Positions 24,063 to 33,039 are shown, counted from the stretch's first letter. The stretch is DNA of 64,000 bases from Williamsia herbipolensis (GCF_000964005.1 NZ_JXYP01000001.1:52987-116986), one strand, 5' to 3'. The notes: generated from the sequence alone by a model not told the origin. Numbers and translations are program-made.

Positions 24063-25225
24063 TCCGGGGTGTCGCGGCGCGACCTCTCGCGGCGCAGGGC
24101 CACCCGCAGCGACTGGGTGATCAGCTTCATGGTCGCGCGCCACTGCCTCGCCTCGTCACGACAGGCTCTCGCCTCATCGATGTCGCCTTCGGCGGTGGCC
24201 CGCTCCGCCGAAGCGTTCAGGGACTTCACCTGCTCCAACGAGGCCCTGATGTAGTTCATGGCCGTCCGCCGGTTGTCTCCACACAACCCCATCACGGTCA
24301 GCGGACCCGGCGGCGGGCCGTACCGGGACAGGTGATGCACCCGCTCCAGGGCGGCCGGGATCGACCCGTCGCGAACGACGGGCGGTGTCGCCGAGAGCGC
24401 GGCCTCGATCGCCGGCACGTCGTCGATGAGGAACTCGGTCCAGGTGCGCAGCGCGGCAACGAGATTCGCACTGTGAAAGGTCGTGCACCCCAGCCGCAGG
24501 GTCGCGTACATGTGGGTGTCGATGAGGCGGAGACCCACACTCGGCCAGCGGGCGGCATGAGTGGCGAGGTAGACCGCCGCGCCCGCGACGTCGGGCACCT
24601 CGTCGACGATGCACGCGAAGAACTCGAGGTGCGGTTCGTCGTCGCACACCCGCAGCCACGATCCGATGCTTCCCGCGGGGACCTGGATGTCGTCGTCGGA
24701 ATCGACCACCACCTCGAACTCGGCCGCCTCGGTGAGTGCCTCGACGGCCAGGGCGCGCAGCTGGTCCACGGTGCGGACCACCACGCCGATCGCGACCTCC
24801 GATTCCCTGGGTGTCGGGGTGCGGGCGCCCTCGAGGAAGTCGGGGTGCAGCACCTCCCAGATCTCCCGCAACGCCGTCTGCGCCTGCAGGGCGAGGGCAT
24901 CGACCCCACGTCGGCCGCATTCGACGACATGTCGACCGTGGGAACCACGCAGCCACTGCCACCCGGCCGCCTCGAGTCGGTGCACCTGGTCGAGGTGGCA
25001 TTCGGGAGTGGTGTGCAGATCGGCGGCATCGATGGTGCATCGGATGCGACGCCGGGTGGTCACCGTGAACGTGAGGCGACCGTGGGGGCCGTCGGGCAAC
25101 TCGCGCGTCGACTGCGCGATCTGCAGTTCGTCGCCCGGCTCCAGTCGGGCCAGCCGATCGGCGAGGTCGATGCGGAACGTGCGCCACGCGGACTCGACGG
25201 CGGAGTCGAAGTCGATGTCGTCCAC
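24059..25225 (-). CDS. TY-Chap-like (YbjN/CesT-fold) protein
   Basis: A 388-residue acidic soluble protein. GTG 25225 is chosen for its strong GGGAGGAGG site 6 bases upstream; longer frames add Arg-rich residues. The N-terminal 'AWRTFRIDLADRLARLEPGD' and a middle region 'ECHLDQVHRLEAAGWQWL' resemble the actinobacterial TY-Chap domains related to YopN/CesT and YbjN chaperones. Two or three such modules appear to be strung together, with a C-terminal helical segment ('VKSLNASAERATAEGDIDEA'). The role is unknown; peptide binding is suggested by family only. Confidence 0.55.
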   Translation of the reverse strand: MDDIDFDSAVESAWRTFRIDLADRLARLEPGDELQIAQSTRELPDGPHGRLTFTVTTRRRIRCTIDAADLHTTPECHLDQVHRLEAAGWQWLRGSHGRHVVECGRRGVDALALQAQTALREIWEVLHPDFLEGARTPTPRESEVAIGVVVRTVDQLRALAVEALTEAAEFEVVVDSDDDIQVPAGSIGSWLRVCDDEPHLEFFACIVDEVPDVAGAAVYLATHAARWPSVGLRLIDTHMYATLRLGCTTFHSANLVAALRTWTEFLIDDVPAIEAALSATPPVVRDGSIPAALERVHHLSRYGPPPGPLTVMGLCGDNRRTAMNYIRASLEQVKSLNASAERATAEGDIDEARACRDEARQWRATMKLITQSLRVALRRERSRRDTPD

Positions 25226-25301
25226 GCCTGCCTCCTCCCGTCGCGCCCGCCGCCGCATGGTGGCCGCTCGTCGGAGAAGGGTACGACCGACGTCCGACAG
25301 G

Positions 25302-26504
25302 TCAGCCGGGACGCACCGGTGACGGGTAGTCGGGCAGGTCGATGGCATCGGCGGGCGGTGAGGAGAACCTCGACGCGATCGACTGGACCGGTCGTGAGGC
25401 GGCGACCCCGGCAGCGGCGTTGAGAACACGCACACCGAGGCGTGTCCTCGGGTTCGCGATGCGGGGCGTGCCGGGCGGTAGCTTCTGTGCCTGCGCGACG
25501 TACGGCCGCAGGATCGATTCGTAGCGGCGCAGCGCGTCGCCGCCGGCGATCATCTCGTTGGCCAGGACGTAGGCGCCGACCAACGACAGGCTCGTCCCCA
25601 TACCGCTGACCGGTGACGCGCAGTAGGCCGCATCGCCCAGCAGGACGACGCGTCCGTACCCCCAGGTGGGCAGCGTCACCTGACCGATGCCCTCGAAGTA
25701 GAAGTCGGTCGAGGCGTCCATGCCGTCGAGAACCCGTGGGATCTCCCACCCGGCGTCGCCGTAGCGGGCCCGCAGCTGCGCCTTCTGCCCGGCGGTGTCG
25801 AGTGCGTCGAAACCCTTCTCGCGACTGATGAACGACAGTGCTGCGCGGGTGGTCCCGTGTGTGTCGGGGCGGATCAGCGCCGAGCGGCTGCCCGGGAACG
25901 AACACCAGGAGGCCCATTGGGTGTCGGATGCGGCGCGCGGGATCGTGAAGTACGAGGTGTACATGCCCAGTGACCGGATGGCGTCGGTGTCGTCGGCCAC
26001 GAGTCGCCTTGTGTGCGAACGCATCCCCTCGGCGATGATGACGTGGTCGAAACTGCGGGTCGCGCCGCTCGCGAAAGTGACGTGCACGGCGGTGCCGTCG
26101 TCCTCGAGGTCGGTGATGGTGTCGCCGAAGACGGTCTCGGCGCCGGCGTCGGTGGCCGCGTCGAACACGATGCGCGCGAGGTCGCCGCGCAGGATCTCCA
26201 GTTCGGCGGTCGGTCCGTTGCCGTCGGCGAAATCCGATGCCTCGAACGCGGCCTTGACCTTTCCGTGGGTGTCGACGAACTGCAGGCCCTTCTCGCCGGT
26301 CCCGGCCGTGCGGATGGCGTCCTCGACGCCCATGCGACGCGCCACCTCCCGACCGGCGCCGCGCACGTCGACCGACTGCCCACCGGGCCGCAGCTCGGAG
26401 AAGCGCTCGACCATCGTCACCTCGACGCCGGCGCGCGCCAGCCAGTAGGCCGCGGTGGGTCCGGCGATGCTGGCGCCGGAGATCAATACAGTGGTCATCG
26501 CCAT
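25302..26504 (-). CDS. FAD-dependent monooxygenase (PHBH-like)
   Basis: A 400-residue flavoprotein. 'VLISGASIAGPTAAYWLARAGVEVTMVER' (quoted in part) is the dinucleotide-binding fold, and 'GYGRVVLLGDAAYCASPVSG' is the FAD ribityl/GD motif. Family members hydroxylate aromatic or polyketide-like substrates using NAD(P)H and O2; substrate unknown. It is divergent from a MarR regulator with a 101-base shared region holding a palindrome at 26543-26555, so regulation by that protein is likely. Confidence 0.88.
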   Translation of the reverse strand: MAMTTVLISGASIAGPTAAYWLARAGVEVTMVERFSELRPGGQSVDVRGAGREVARRMGVEDAIRTAGTGEKGLQFVDTHGKVKAAFEASDFADGNGPTAELEILRGDLARIVFDAATDAGAETVFGDTITDLEDDGTAVHVTFASGATRSFDHVIIAEGMRSHTRRLVADDTDAIRSLGMYTSYFTIPRAASDTQWASWCSFPGSRSALIRPDTHGTTRAALSFISREKGFDALDTAGQKAQLRARYGDAGWEIPRVLDGMDASTDFYFEGIGQVTLPTWGYGRVVLLGDAAYCASPVSGMGTSLSLVGAYVLANEMIAGGDALRRYESILRPYVAQAQKLPPGTPRIANPRTRLGVRVLNAAAGVAASRPVQSIASRFSSPPADAIDLPDYPSPVRPG

Positions 26505-26542
26505 CGTCCTGTCATCGCGTAGTAGGCTTCCCTGTGAAGTAA

Positions 26543-26555
26543 CTTGATGATCAAG
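26543..26555. promoter_or_regulatory. candidate MarR operator
   Basis: Perfect palindrome CTTGA-TGA-TCAAG between the divergent monooxygenase (start 26504) and marR (start 26606) genes, in an AT-richer patch. Its position, 39 bases from the monooxygenase start, fits repressor binding over a promoter. Confidence 0.6.
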
Positions 26556-26605
26556 GTATTGACGGATGGCGCGGTTGTCAACGCCGATGGACGGGAAGGT
26601 GCGCT

Positions 26606-27079
26606 GTGACGAACGATGCGAGCGGTCACCGCGAGCGCCTGCTCGACGGATTGCAGAGGTACGGAGCAGATTTCAACCAGTTCGGTCGCCGCTTCGCCGA
26701 TTCGCTGGGTCTGCACACCACCGACGCCGAGGCGCTGATCGACATCGTGTACTTCGAAGACCAGGGCACGCCGCTGTCACCGGCGCGTCTTGCCGAGCGC
26801 ATCCATCTGACCTCGGGGGCGACGACGTCGCTGCTGAACCGCCTGGAGGCGGCGGGCCACATCGTCCGCACGCGTGAGCATTCCGACCGCCGGGTGGTCA
26901 CCCTCCGCAGCGGCCGGTCGGTGCACGACCACGCCGACGCGTTCTTCGGTCCCCTCGGCGAGAGCATCGACGCGATGATGGCGGACTATCCGCCCGAGAT
27001 CCTCGCGCAGTTCGAGGCGTTCCTCGCCGACCTGCACCGCACGATGGTCGAGCACATCGAACGCCCGGATCCTGCCTGA
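26606..27079 (+). CDS. MarR-family transcriptional regulator
   Basis: A 157-residue winged-helix protein. 'LSPARLAERIHLTSGATTSLLNRLEAAGHIVR' (quoted in part) is the helix-turn-helix and 'REHSDRRVVTL' the wing (D-x-R signature). GTG start follows GGGAAGG. It is probably a repressor of the divergent FAD monooxygenase through the 26543 palindrome, released by a phenolic or similar ligand. It ends 11 bases before the convergent stress-protein gene. Confidence 0.9.
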   Translation: MTNDASGHRERLLDGLQRYGADFNQFGRRFADSLGLHTTDAEALIDIVYFEDQGTPLSPARLAERIHLTSGATTSLLNRLEAAGHIVRTREHSDRRVVTLRSGRSVHDHADAFFGPLGESIDAMMADYPPEILAQFEAFLADLHRTMVEHIERPDPA

Positions 27080-27090
27080 CGGTTCGGGTG

Positions 27091-27525
27091 TCAGGGGACG
27101 ACGGTCACCGGGCAGGGACTGTTGCGGACCGCGCGCCCGGCGATCGACCCGAAGATGCGGTGCGCGAGCGTGGTGCTCGCACCGATCACGATGCCGTCGG
27201 CGTGGTGCTCACCGGCGAGGCGCACCAACGACCCCGCCGGATCGCCGACGGTGGTCTCGAAGCGGATGTCCACGTCGGATTGTGCTCGCAGTTCGGCGAT
27301 CTCGGACTCGATACCCTGCGCCGCGTCGACCAGGGCCGCGCAGCCCGCGACGGTGGCACTCGTGGTGGCCACCGTGATCGGCACGACGTTCACGGCGATC
27401 ACCGCCGAGGAATCGCGCCGAGCCTGGCCGAGCGCGTAGAACAATGCGCGCCAGGAGGTGTCGGATCCGTCGACCCCGACGAGCAGGGTTCGGCGATCGA
27501 TCGGGACGGGGTTCGGCGCGGCCAT
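27091..27525 (-). CDS. universal stress protein (UspA family)
   Basis: 144 residues, one Usp domain. 'LLVGVDGSDTSWRALFYAL' is the N-terminal strand with the ATP-site Asp, and 'GIVIGASTTLAHRIFGSIAG' and 'SPCPVTVV' form the nucleotide-binding C-terminus. These small cytosolic proteins bind ATP or cAMP and respond to stress. It lies 16 bases downstream of the MFS gene on the same strand, so it probably belongs to that operon. Confidence 0.88.
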   Translation of the reverse strand: MAAPNPVPIDRRTLLVGVDGSDTSWRALFYALGQARRDSSAVIAVNVVPITVATTSATVAGCAALVDAAQGIESEIAELRAQSDVDIRFETTVGDPAGSLVRLAGEHHADGIVIGASTTLAHRIFGSIAGRAVRNSPCPVTVVP

Positions 27526-27541
27526 CGCGGGGTCCGCCCGT

Positions 27542-28858
27542 TCAGCGGCGCTGGGCGACGGCGCGGTCCTCGCGCAGGGCGGTCTCGGCCATCACGGCCT
27601 CGCCCTCGACTGCGGGGATCTCGGTGACCGCGCTCTCGGCGTCGGCGCGTTCGTGCGACTCGGTCTGCTGCTCCTCGGTGTCGGCGTCGGTGAGCGCACC
27701 GTGCACGGTCGAGAGGACCACCGCGGCGATCACGACGGCCACCGCACCGAGCACGAACGGCACGTGATCGTTGTAGTGCTCGACGAGCTTGCCCGCCGCG
27801 AACGGTGCCAGGCCGCCGCCGATGAACCGCACGAACCCGTAGGTGGCCGAGGCGACCGACCGCTGCACCGGTGCGATGCTCATGACCGCGGTGGTGACGA
27901 GGGTGTTGTTGAGGCCCACGAAGATGCCCGACGCGATGGTCGCGCCGATGACCACCGACCGGCTGTCGGAGAAGATCCCGATGACGAGGCACGCCAGGGC
28001 CATGCCGATGAGCGCGCCGTAGAGCGTCTTCGGGGTCCCGAACCGGGACTTGAGCATCGGGGCGCCGAAGACCGCGAAGATCGCGACGAGGATGCCCCAG
28101 CAGAAGAACACCGCACCGAGCTTGAGCGCCGAGAGGTTCATGAGGAACGGTGCGTACCCGAGGATGGTGAAGAAGCCCCAGTTGTACAGCAGGCCGGTCA
28201 CACTCGTGGTCGCGAGGCTGCGATGCCGCAGAGCCATGATGGGTTCGAGGATCGACGACTTCTCGGCGGGTTTCGGTGTCGAGGGGACGAAGACGATGGT
28301 GGCCACCAGTGCGATGAGCATGAGCACGGCGACGCCGAAGAAGGGTCCGCGCCAGCTGATGTTGCCGAGCACGCCGCCGAGCAGCGGACCCGAGGCGATA
28401 CCCACGCCGAGCGCGGCCTCGTACAGGATGATCGCGCCGCCGAAACCGCCTGTCGCCGAACCGACGATGACCGCGAGCGACGTCGCGATGAACAGCGCGT
28501 TGCCCAGACCCCAGCCGGCGCGGAAGCCGACGATCTCGGCGATGCTGCCGCTGGCGCCGGCCAGGGCCGCGAACACCACGATGATGACGAGGCCGACGAC
28601 CAGCGTCTGCTTGGCGCCGAAGCGGCTCGAGAACCAGCCGGTGATGAGCATGGCGACCGCGGTGACCACGAGGTAGCTGGTGAACAGCAGTGTCACCTGC
28701 GACGGCGTTGCGTCGAGCTGCGACGACAGCGAGGGGAGGATCGGGTCGACGAGACCGATGCCCATGAACGAGATGACACAGGCGAAGGCGACCGCCCACA
28801 CCGCCTTCGGCTGACGGAACGAGTCGAGAAACGACCCGGAGCTGTGCGTGTGTGCCAC
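27542..28858 (-). CDS. MFS drug/metabolite exporter
   Basis: A 438-residue major facilitator protein with 12 predicted helices. The loop after helix 2 reads 'GWFSSRFGAKQTLVVGL' (MFS motif A variant), and 'GPLLGGVLGNISWRGPFF' is the motif C region of antiporters. It starts with GTG 28858, fixed by AGGAGG four bases upstream. A charged tail of about 60 residues (Glu/Asp-rich, 'DTEEQQTESHERADAESA') is unusual in length. Divergent from a MarR regulator, which suggests induction by an exported compound. Confidence 0.88.
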   Translation of the reverse strand: MAHTHSSGSFLDSFRQPKAVWAVAFACVISFMGIGLVDPILPSLSSQLDATPSQVTLLFTSYLVVTAVAMLITGWFSSRFGAKQTLVVGLVIIVVFAALAGASGSIAEIVGFRAGWGLGNALFIATSLAVIVGSATGGFGGAIILYEAALGVGIASGPLLGGVLGNISWRGPFFGVAVLMLIALVATIVFVPSTPKPAEKSSILEPIMALRHRSLATTSVTGLLYNWGFFTILGYAPFLMNLSALKLGAVFFCWGILVAIFAVFGAPMLKSRFGTPKTLYGALIGMALACLVIGIFSDSRSVVIGATIASGIFVGLNNTLVTTAVMSIAPVQRSVASATYGFVRFIGGGLAPFAAGKLVEHYNDHVPFVLGAVAVVIAAVVLSTVHGALTDADTEEQQTESHERADAESAVTEIPAVEGEAVMAETALREDRAVAQRR

Positions 28859-28912
28859 GGTTCCTCCTGGTGGAGCGTCGATCGGTCTGGCGCGTTCCGG
28901 CGCCCGCCTATC

Positions 28913-28940
28913 CATAGGTACTCTATATAAATCCTCTATG
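28913..28940. promoter_or_regulatory. AT-rich divergent promoter/operator region
   Basis: Between the MFS exporter and MarR genes lies an AT-rich island with inverted CATAG...CTATG arms (28913-28917 and 28936-28940) around TATATA-containing sequence, and a repeated CTCTAT. Such AT content is rare in this window, and the position fits overlapping promoters and a MarR site. Confidence 0.45.
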
Positions 28941-28959
28941 CAATCCCTCGGATCGTTCT

Positions 28960-29430
28960 ATGCTGGGCGACATGACCACGTCACCGAGCACCGTCGACGC
29001 CCCGGCGATCACTCGCGAGATCGGCGAGACCGTGTACGCCCTGATGACCGAACTCGTTCGGGGGATGCCCCGCGACATGAGTCTGACCTCGGTCGCGACA
29101 CTCTCGACGTTGAACCGACTCGGCCCGCGGCGGGTGACCGACCTCGCGGCGTCCGAGGGCGTGACGCAGCCGTCGATGACGGCGCTGGTGACAGCGCTCG
29201 AACGGTCGGGCCACGTGACACGGCGCAGCGATCCGAGCGACAAGCGGGCGTCGCTGGTGAGCGTCACCGACCTCGGCCGCGATTACGTGGAGCACCGCCG
29301 ACGTGCCGGTGCCGACACGGTGGTGTCGGTGCTGGACGAACTCACCGACGACGAACGCGCCGCCCTCGCCGCCGCGGTCCCGGCGATGTCGCGTCTGCGC
29401 GACCTCAAGTCGGATCAGCGTCTGGGCTGA
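28960..29430 (+). CDS. MarR-family transcriptional regulator
   Basis: 156 residues: 'RRVTDLAASEGVTQPSMTALVTALERSGHVTR' (quoted in part) is the winged helix-turn-helix, followed by 'RSDPSDKRASLVSVTDLGR' (D..D.R wing). It probably controls the divergent MFS exporter. Starts at ATG 28960 or 28972 are both possible; neither has a strong ribosome site. A 21-base tandem repeat follows directly after the stop. Confidence 0.88.
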   Translation: MLGDMTTSPSTVDAPAITREIGETVYALMTELVRGMPRDMSLTSVATLSTLNRLGPRRVTDLAASEGVTQPSMTALVTALERSGHVTRRSDPSDKRASLVSVTDLGRDYVEHRRRAGADTVVSVLDELTDDERAALAAAVPAMSRLRDLKSDQRLG

Positions 29431-29437
29431 CCGCCGC

Positions 29438-29518
29438 TACCTGCCCAACTGCGGTCGTTACGTGCCCAACTGCGGGCCTTACGTGCCCAACTGCGGTCGT
29501 TATGTGCCCAACGGGCGG
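29438..29518. repeat. 21-bp tandem repeat, nearly four copies
   Basis: Units TACSTGCCCAACTGCGGKCST-like at 29438, 29459, 29480 and a partial one at 29501; copies differ at one to three positions. It lies between the MarR stop and the convergent glycosyltransferase stop. It has no dyad symmetry inside the unit. It may form part of the transcript ends; no function is evident. Confidence 0.8.
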
Positions 29519-29524
29519 GTGGGG

Positions 29525-31480
29525 TCAGGGGTTCAGGTCGTAGAGGGTGACGCCGTCGACGATCTGCGGGCGGTGATGCGCTACCACCCAGCTGGTGATC
29601 TGTGCCGAGGCGGAGGTGTTCTCGCGCATGGGGATCGGACTCGCGAACGCGATGAACCAGTGGATCTGGTGCCCGGCGACGAGGCGCTGGAACTGCGCGA
29701 GCGTGGGTGACGGGTCACCGCCGGAGAAGCCACCCACCGGCATGACCGGCTTCTCGATCGCGAGCTGATACCCCGACGCCGACAACGCACTCACCGTCGC
29801 CGCCGCCCACCGGTAGTTCCCGGCGTCGCGGGCGAGAAGATCGGTGACCGCACGCGGGGGTGCCTCACCGGTGAACATGCGCTTGGCGGCCTGCAGTGCG
29901 CCCGGCGACATCTCCCTCGGGAGGCCGCCGAACCCGCGCACCGCGGCGGATTTCGGGCCCGCCGTGGCGAGTCCCCCGACGCGGGACGTCGCGACGGTGT
30001 CGATGCTGTATGCCAGCGGGCCGGTGAGCCCCACGACGACGGCGGTGGCGACGACCGCACGGGCGGTCCACCGCCCGGGGCGGAACCGTTCGACGACGAG
30101 CCCGGCGACCGCGAGCACCGCGACGACGATCACGAACGGTCGCAACCACGACTGGAAGTCGGGGGTGCGACCGAGAACGACGACTGCGAGCACGGCGGTC
30201 ACGACCACCGCGACGACGAGGACCGCACGCACCCAGAGCGTCTCGCGGTGCTGCCACCCGCGCACCGAACCGATCCCGACGAGCAGCGCGATCGGCGGCA
30301 CCAGGGCCAGGGTGTAGTACGGGTGGAAGATGCCGGCCATGAAGCTCATCAACACGGCGTTGGAGAACAGCCACAGCCACGCGAACACCGCAACGGCGCG
30401 TTCGAGATCGGTGCGCGTCGCGCGCCCGCGCAGGGCGATCGCCGCCGCGCCGAGGATGAGCGCGGCGGGGATGAGCCACCCGACCTGTCCGCCGACCGCG
30501 GGGGAGAACATCCGCAGGATCCCGGTCTGGCCACCGAACGCCGCGAGCATCCGGTTCATGCCCTCACCCGAGCCGCCCGCGCCGCCCGCGCCGCGCGGGC
30601 CACCGGCACCGCCCAGTCCCGAGCCCTCGTCGCCGGTGAGGCGGCCGAGTCCGTTGTAGCCCAGGGTGAGTTCGATGATCGAATTGTGTTCGGTGCCGCC
30701 GATGTACGGCCGCGAACCGGCCGGCCACAGTTCCACCGTCAGCACCCACCACCCCGCGCCCACTATGGCCGCGCCCAGCGCGGCGAGCAGATGGACGATG
30801 CGGGTCCGCACGGCCGGTGGCCCGAAGGCGAGGTACGCGACCGCGATCGGCGGCACGATGAGCAGTGCCTGCAGCTGCTTGGTGAGGAACGCCAGGCCGA
30901 TGAGTCCGCCGGCGAGAACGGCCCACCGCAGTCGGCCGTCGTCGAGAATGCGCAGTGTCGCCCATGCGGCGGCGATGAGCAGCAGCACCAGCAGGGCGTC
31001 GGGGTTGTTGAACCGGAACATCACCGCGGCGACGGGCTGCAGGGCCAGCACGACACCCGCGACGAGACCGGCCCGGGGACCGGCGATGCGTCGGCCGATG
31101 AGGTAGATCAGCGCCACCGCCGCGACACCCATCAGGGCCTGGGGCACCAGGATCGACCACGAGTTCAGGCCGAACACGCGCACCGCGATTCCGGAGATCC
31201 ACAGTGACACCGGCGGTTTGTCGACGGTGATCGAGTTCGCGGCGTCGGACGAGCCGAAGAACCACGCCTTCCACGACTGCGACCCGGCCTGTTCGGCCGC
31301 GGCGTAGAAGTCGTTGGCGTAGCGGTTGATCGAGAGGTCCCACAGGTAGAGCACCGCGGTGCCGATCAGCAGCGCGGCGAACGCGAGTCGATGCCCTCGA
31401 CCCGCCGAGGCGTTGCCACCGTCGGTGTCGTGTCCGACGGTCGGCGCGGTGTCCTCGGGTATCCCGACGGTGGCGGTCAT
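29525..31480 (-). CDS. ArnT/YkcB-like membrane glycosyltransferase (GT39 type)
   Basis: A 651-residue multi-pass protein. The first extracytoplasmic loop has 'SINRYANDFYAAAEQAGSQS' and 'DAANSITVDKPPVSLW', the signature of YkcB/ArnT-like polyprenyl-phosphate-dependent sugar transferases; 'FRFNNPDALLVLLLIAA' and a long Gly-rich loop ('GSGLGGAGGPRGAGGAGG') follow, then a C-terminal periplasmic domain ('QFQRLVAGHQIHWFIAFAS'). It moves a sugar from a lipid carrier to an unknown cell-envelope acceptor. ATGA overlap with the upstream GT2/GtrA gene, which would make and flip the lipid-linked sugar, forms a pathway pair. Confidence 0.85.
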   Translation of the reverse strand: MTATVGIPEDTAPTVGHDTDGGNASAGRGHRLAFAALLIGTAVLYLWDLSINRYANDFYAAAEQAGSQSWKAWFFGSSDAANSITVDKPPVSLWISGIAVRVFGLNSWSILVPQALMGVAAVALIYLIGRRIAGPRAGLVAGVVLALQPVAAVMFRFNNPDALLVLLLIAAAWATLRILDDGRLRWAVLAGGLIGLAFLTKQLQALLIVPPIAVAYLAFGPPAVRTRIVHLLAALGAAIVGAGWWVLTVELWPAGSRPYIGGTEHNSIIELTLGYNGLGRLTGDEGSGLGGAGGPRGAGGAGGSGEGMNRMLAAFGGQTGILRMFSPAVGGQVGWLIPAALILGAAAIALRGRATRTDLERAVAVFAWLWLFSNAVLMSFMAGIFHPYYTLALVPPIALLVGIGSVRGWQHRETLWVRAVLVVAVVVTAVLAVVVLGRTPDFQSWLRPFVIVVAVLAVAGLVVERFRPGRWTARAVVATAVVVGLTGPLAYSIDTVATSRVGGLATAGPKSAAVRGFGGLPREMSPGALQAAKRMFTGEAPPRAVTDLLARDAGNYRWAAATVSALSASGYQLAIEKPVMPVGGFSGGDPSPTLAQFQRLVAGHQIHWFIAFASPIPMRENTSASAQITSWVVAHHRPQIVDGVTLYDLNP

Positions 31481-32730
31481 GCGGTGGACTCCTTCTGCAG
31501 ATGACGGCCGAACACCCAGCGCAGCGATACGAACCGGACGACGGTCGCGAGCAGGTTGGCGCCGATGAGCACGGCGAGGTCGACGTGCTTGTCGGCGTGC
31601 GGGAAATCGGCGTGCAGCACGTACAGCGCCAACGCCGAGATCGCCCAGCCCACCAGGAAGATCGCGATGCCCTGGATCTGGTGACCGACGGCGCCCTCGC
31701 GACCCCGCACCCCGAAGGTGAAGGCACGGTTGGCCCACGTGTTGAGCACGGCCGTGACGAGCAGGGCGAGGAAGTTGGCGGGCTGTGCGCCGACGAGGGG
31801 GTGCAGCGCGAGGTAGAGCAGTGCGAACGCGATGGTCGAGGCGACGCCGATGATCCCGAACCGCACGAGATGGCCGATCATGCCGCGCGGCACGCCCGAC
31901 ACCTCGGGCTCGTCGAGTCGGTTGCGTCCCATGGTGGCTCGCAGTTCCGCGATGGGCAGGTCGCCGTTGCCCAGGGCCCGGGCGACCCGCCAGCACCCCT
32001 TGAGGTCCTCGGTCGCGGTCTTGACGATGTCGACCTTCGAGTCGGGGTCGTCGATCCAGTCGACGGGCACCTCGGCGATCCGCAGCCCCACCCGTTCGGC
32101 GAGGACGAGCATCTCGGTGTCGAAGAACCAGCCGGTGTCCTCCACGTGCGGCAGCAGGCGGCGCGCGACGTCGGTCCGGATGGCCTTGAAGCCGCACTGG
32201 GCGTCGGTGAAACGCGCGTGCATCGCGGTGCGCAACAGGAGGTTGTACCCGCGGGAGATGAACTCGCGCTTGGTTCCCCGGATGACCCGGGCCGACCGCG
32301 ACAGTCGCGAGCCGATGGCGATGTCGGAGTGACCCGACAGCAGCGGCGCCACCAGCGGCATCAGCGCGTTGAGGTCGGTGGACAGGTCGACGTCCATGTA
32401 GCAGACCACCTCGGCGTCGCTCTCGCGCCAGACGGCGTTGAGCGCGCGCCCGCGACCCTTCTGCTCGAGGTGCACCACCCGCACCCGCGGGAGCGTCTCG
32501 GCGAGACCGCGCGCCACGGCGAGGGTGCGGTCGGTGCTGGCGTTGTCGGCGACGGTGATCCGCGCCGAGAACGGTGTCGTGGCGAGGTGTGCATGGAGTC
32601 GACGCACGCACCCCTCGAGGTCGGATTCCTCGTTGTAGACGGGGATCACCACGTCGAGGGTGGGATGCGGCGGCGTGCGGTCGAGCGTCACCTCCATCTC
32701 GGGGGAGGCGATCGGGTGCCTGGTGGTCAT
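31477..32730 (-). CDS. GT2 glycosyltransferase fused to GtrA-like membrane domain (YkcC-like)
   Basis: A 417-residue protein. Residues 20-260 are a family 2 transferase ('LDVVIPVYNEESDLEGCVRR', 'YMDVDLSTD' as the metal-binding DxD, 'TDAQCGFKAIR', 'GWFFDTEMLVLAER'); residues 285-405 are a four-helix GtrA domain ('LVRFGIIGVASTIAF', 'NTWANRAFTFG'). Such proteins make polyprenyl-phosphate-sugar and help translocate it. The ATG at 32730 (MTTRHP) is chosen; the longer frame reads through unlikely sequence. It overlaps the downstream GT39-like gene by 4 bases. Confidence 0.88.
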   Translation of the reverse strand: MTTRHPIASPEMEVTLDRTPPHPTLDVVIPVYNEESDLEGCVRRLHAHLATTPFSARITVADNASTDRTLAVARGLAETLPRVRVVHLEQKGRGRALNAVWRESDAEVVCYMDVDLSTDLNALMPLVAPLLSGHSDIAIGSRLSRSARVIRGTKREFISRGYNLLLRTAMHARFTDAQCGFKAIRTDVARRLLPHVEDTGWFFDTEMLVLAERVGLRIAEVPVDWIDDPDSKVDIVKTATEDLKGCWRVARALGNGDLPIAELRATMGRNRLDEPEVSGVPRGMIGHLVRFGIIGVASTIAFALLYLALHPLVGAQPANFLALLVTAVLNTWANRAFTFGVRGREGAVGHQIQGIAIFLVGWAISALALYVLHADFPHADKHVDLAVLIGANLLATVVRFVSLRWVFGRHLQKESTA

Positions 32731-33039
32731 CGTGTGCGGCCTCGCGGTTGCGGTGATCGGGTGTCGGATACGCCCGATGTTGAGCAGTGCTAAAGACCGA
32801 GGGTACGACCGGTTCGCGGGTCGGGCCAGGGGTGAGGGTGCGGATGTGCCGAAGGTGACCAACGTCATCGGCGAGATGTGCGAGATGCCCGAATCGACAG
32901 GGGTTTTCGCGTGTCGACGCACAGCGAACTGTCAGGAGGTCGGTGCGCGGGAAACACCACGGGCCGGCGTCTCCGCGATGTGCAGAAGCCGCCGGCCCCT
33001 CGGTGGACGGCGACAGGCGCCGTCTGGTTTCGGGTCAGA
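32731..33039. other. 309-base intergenic region
   Basis: No convincing gene. It should contain the promoter of the glycosyltransferase pair at its left end and the transcript end of the GlsB-like gene at its right end, where a short hairpin lies at 33006-33024. Nothing else stands out. Confidence 0.5.
33006..33024 (-). terminator. short hairpin after the GlsB-like gene
   Basis: GACGGCG and CGCCGTC separated by 5 bases, 15 bases beyond the stop of the minus-strand gene. A larger pair of arms (GGGCCGGCG and CGCCGGCCC) lies further on. Modest strength, no T-run. Confidence 0.4.

Noticed and set aside
29438..29518. CRISPR array
   Set aside because: The 21-base units follow each other directly with no spacers, and no cas genes are present.
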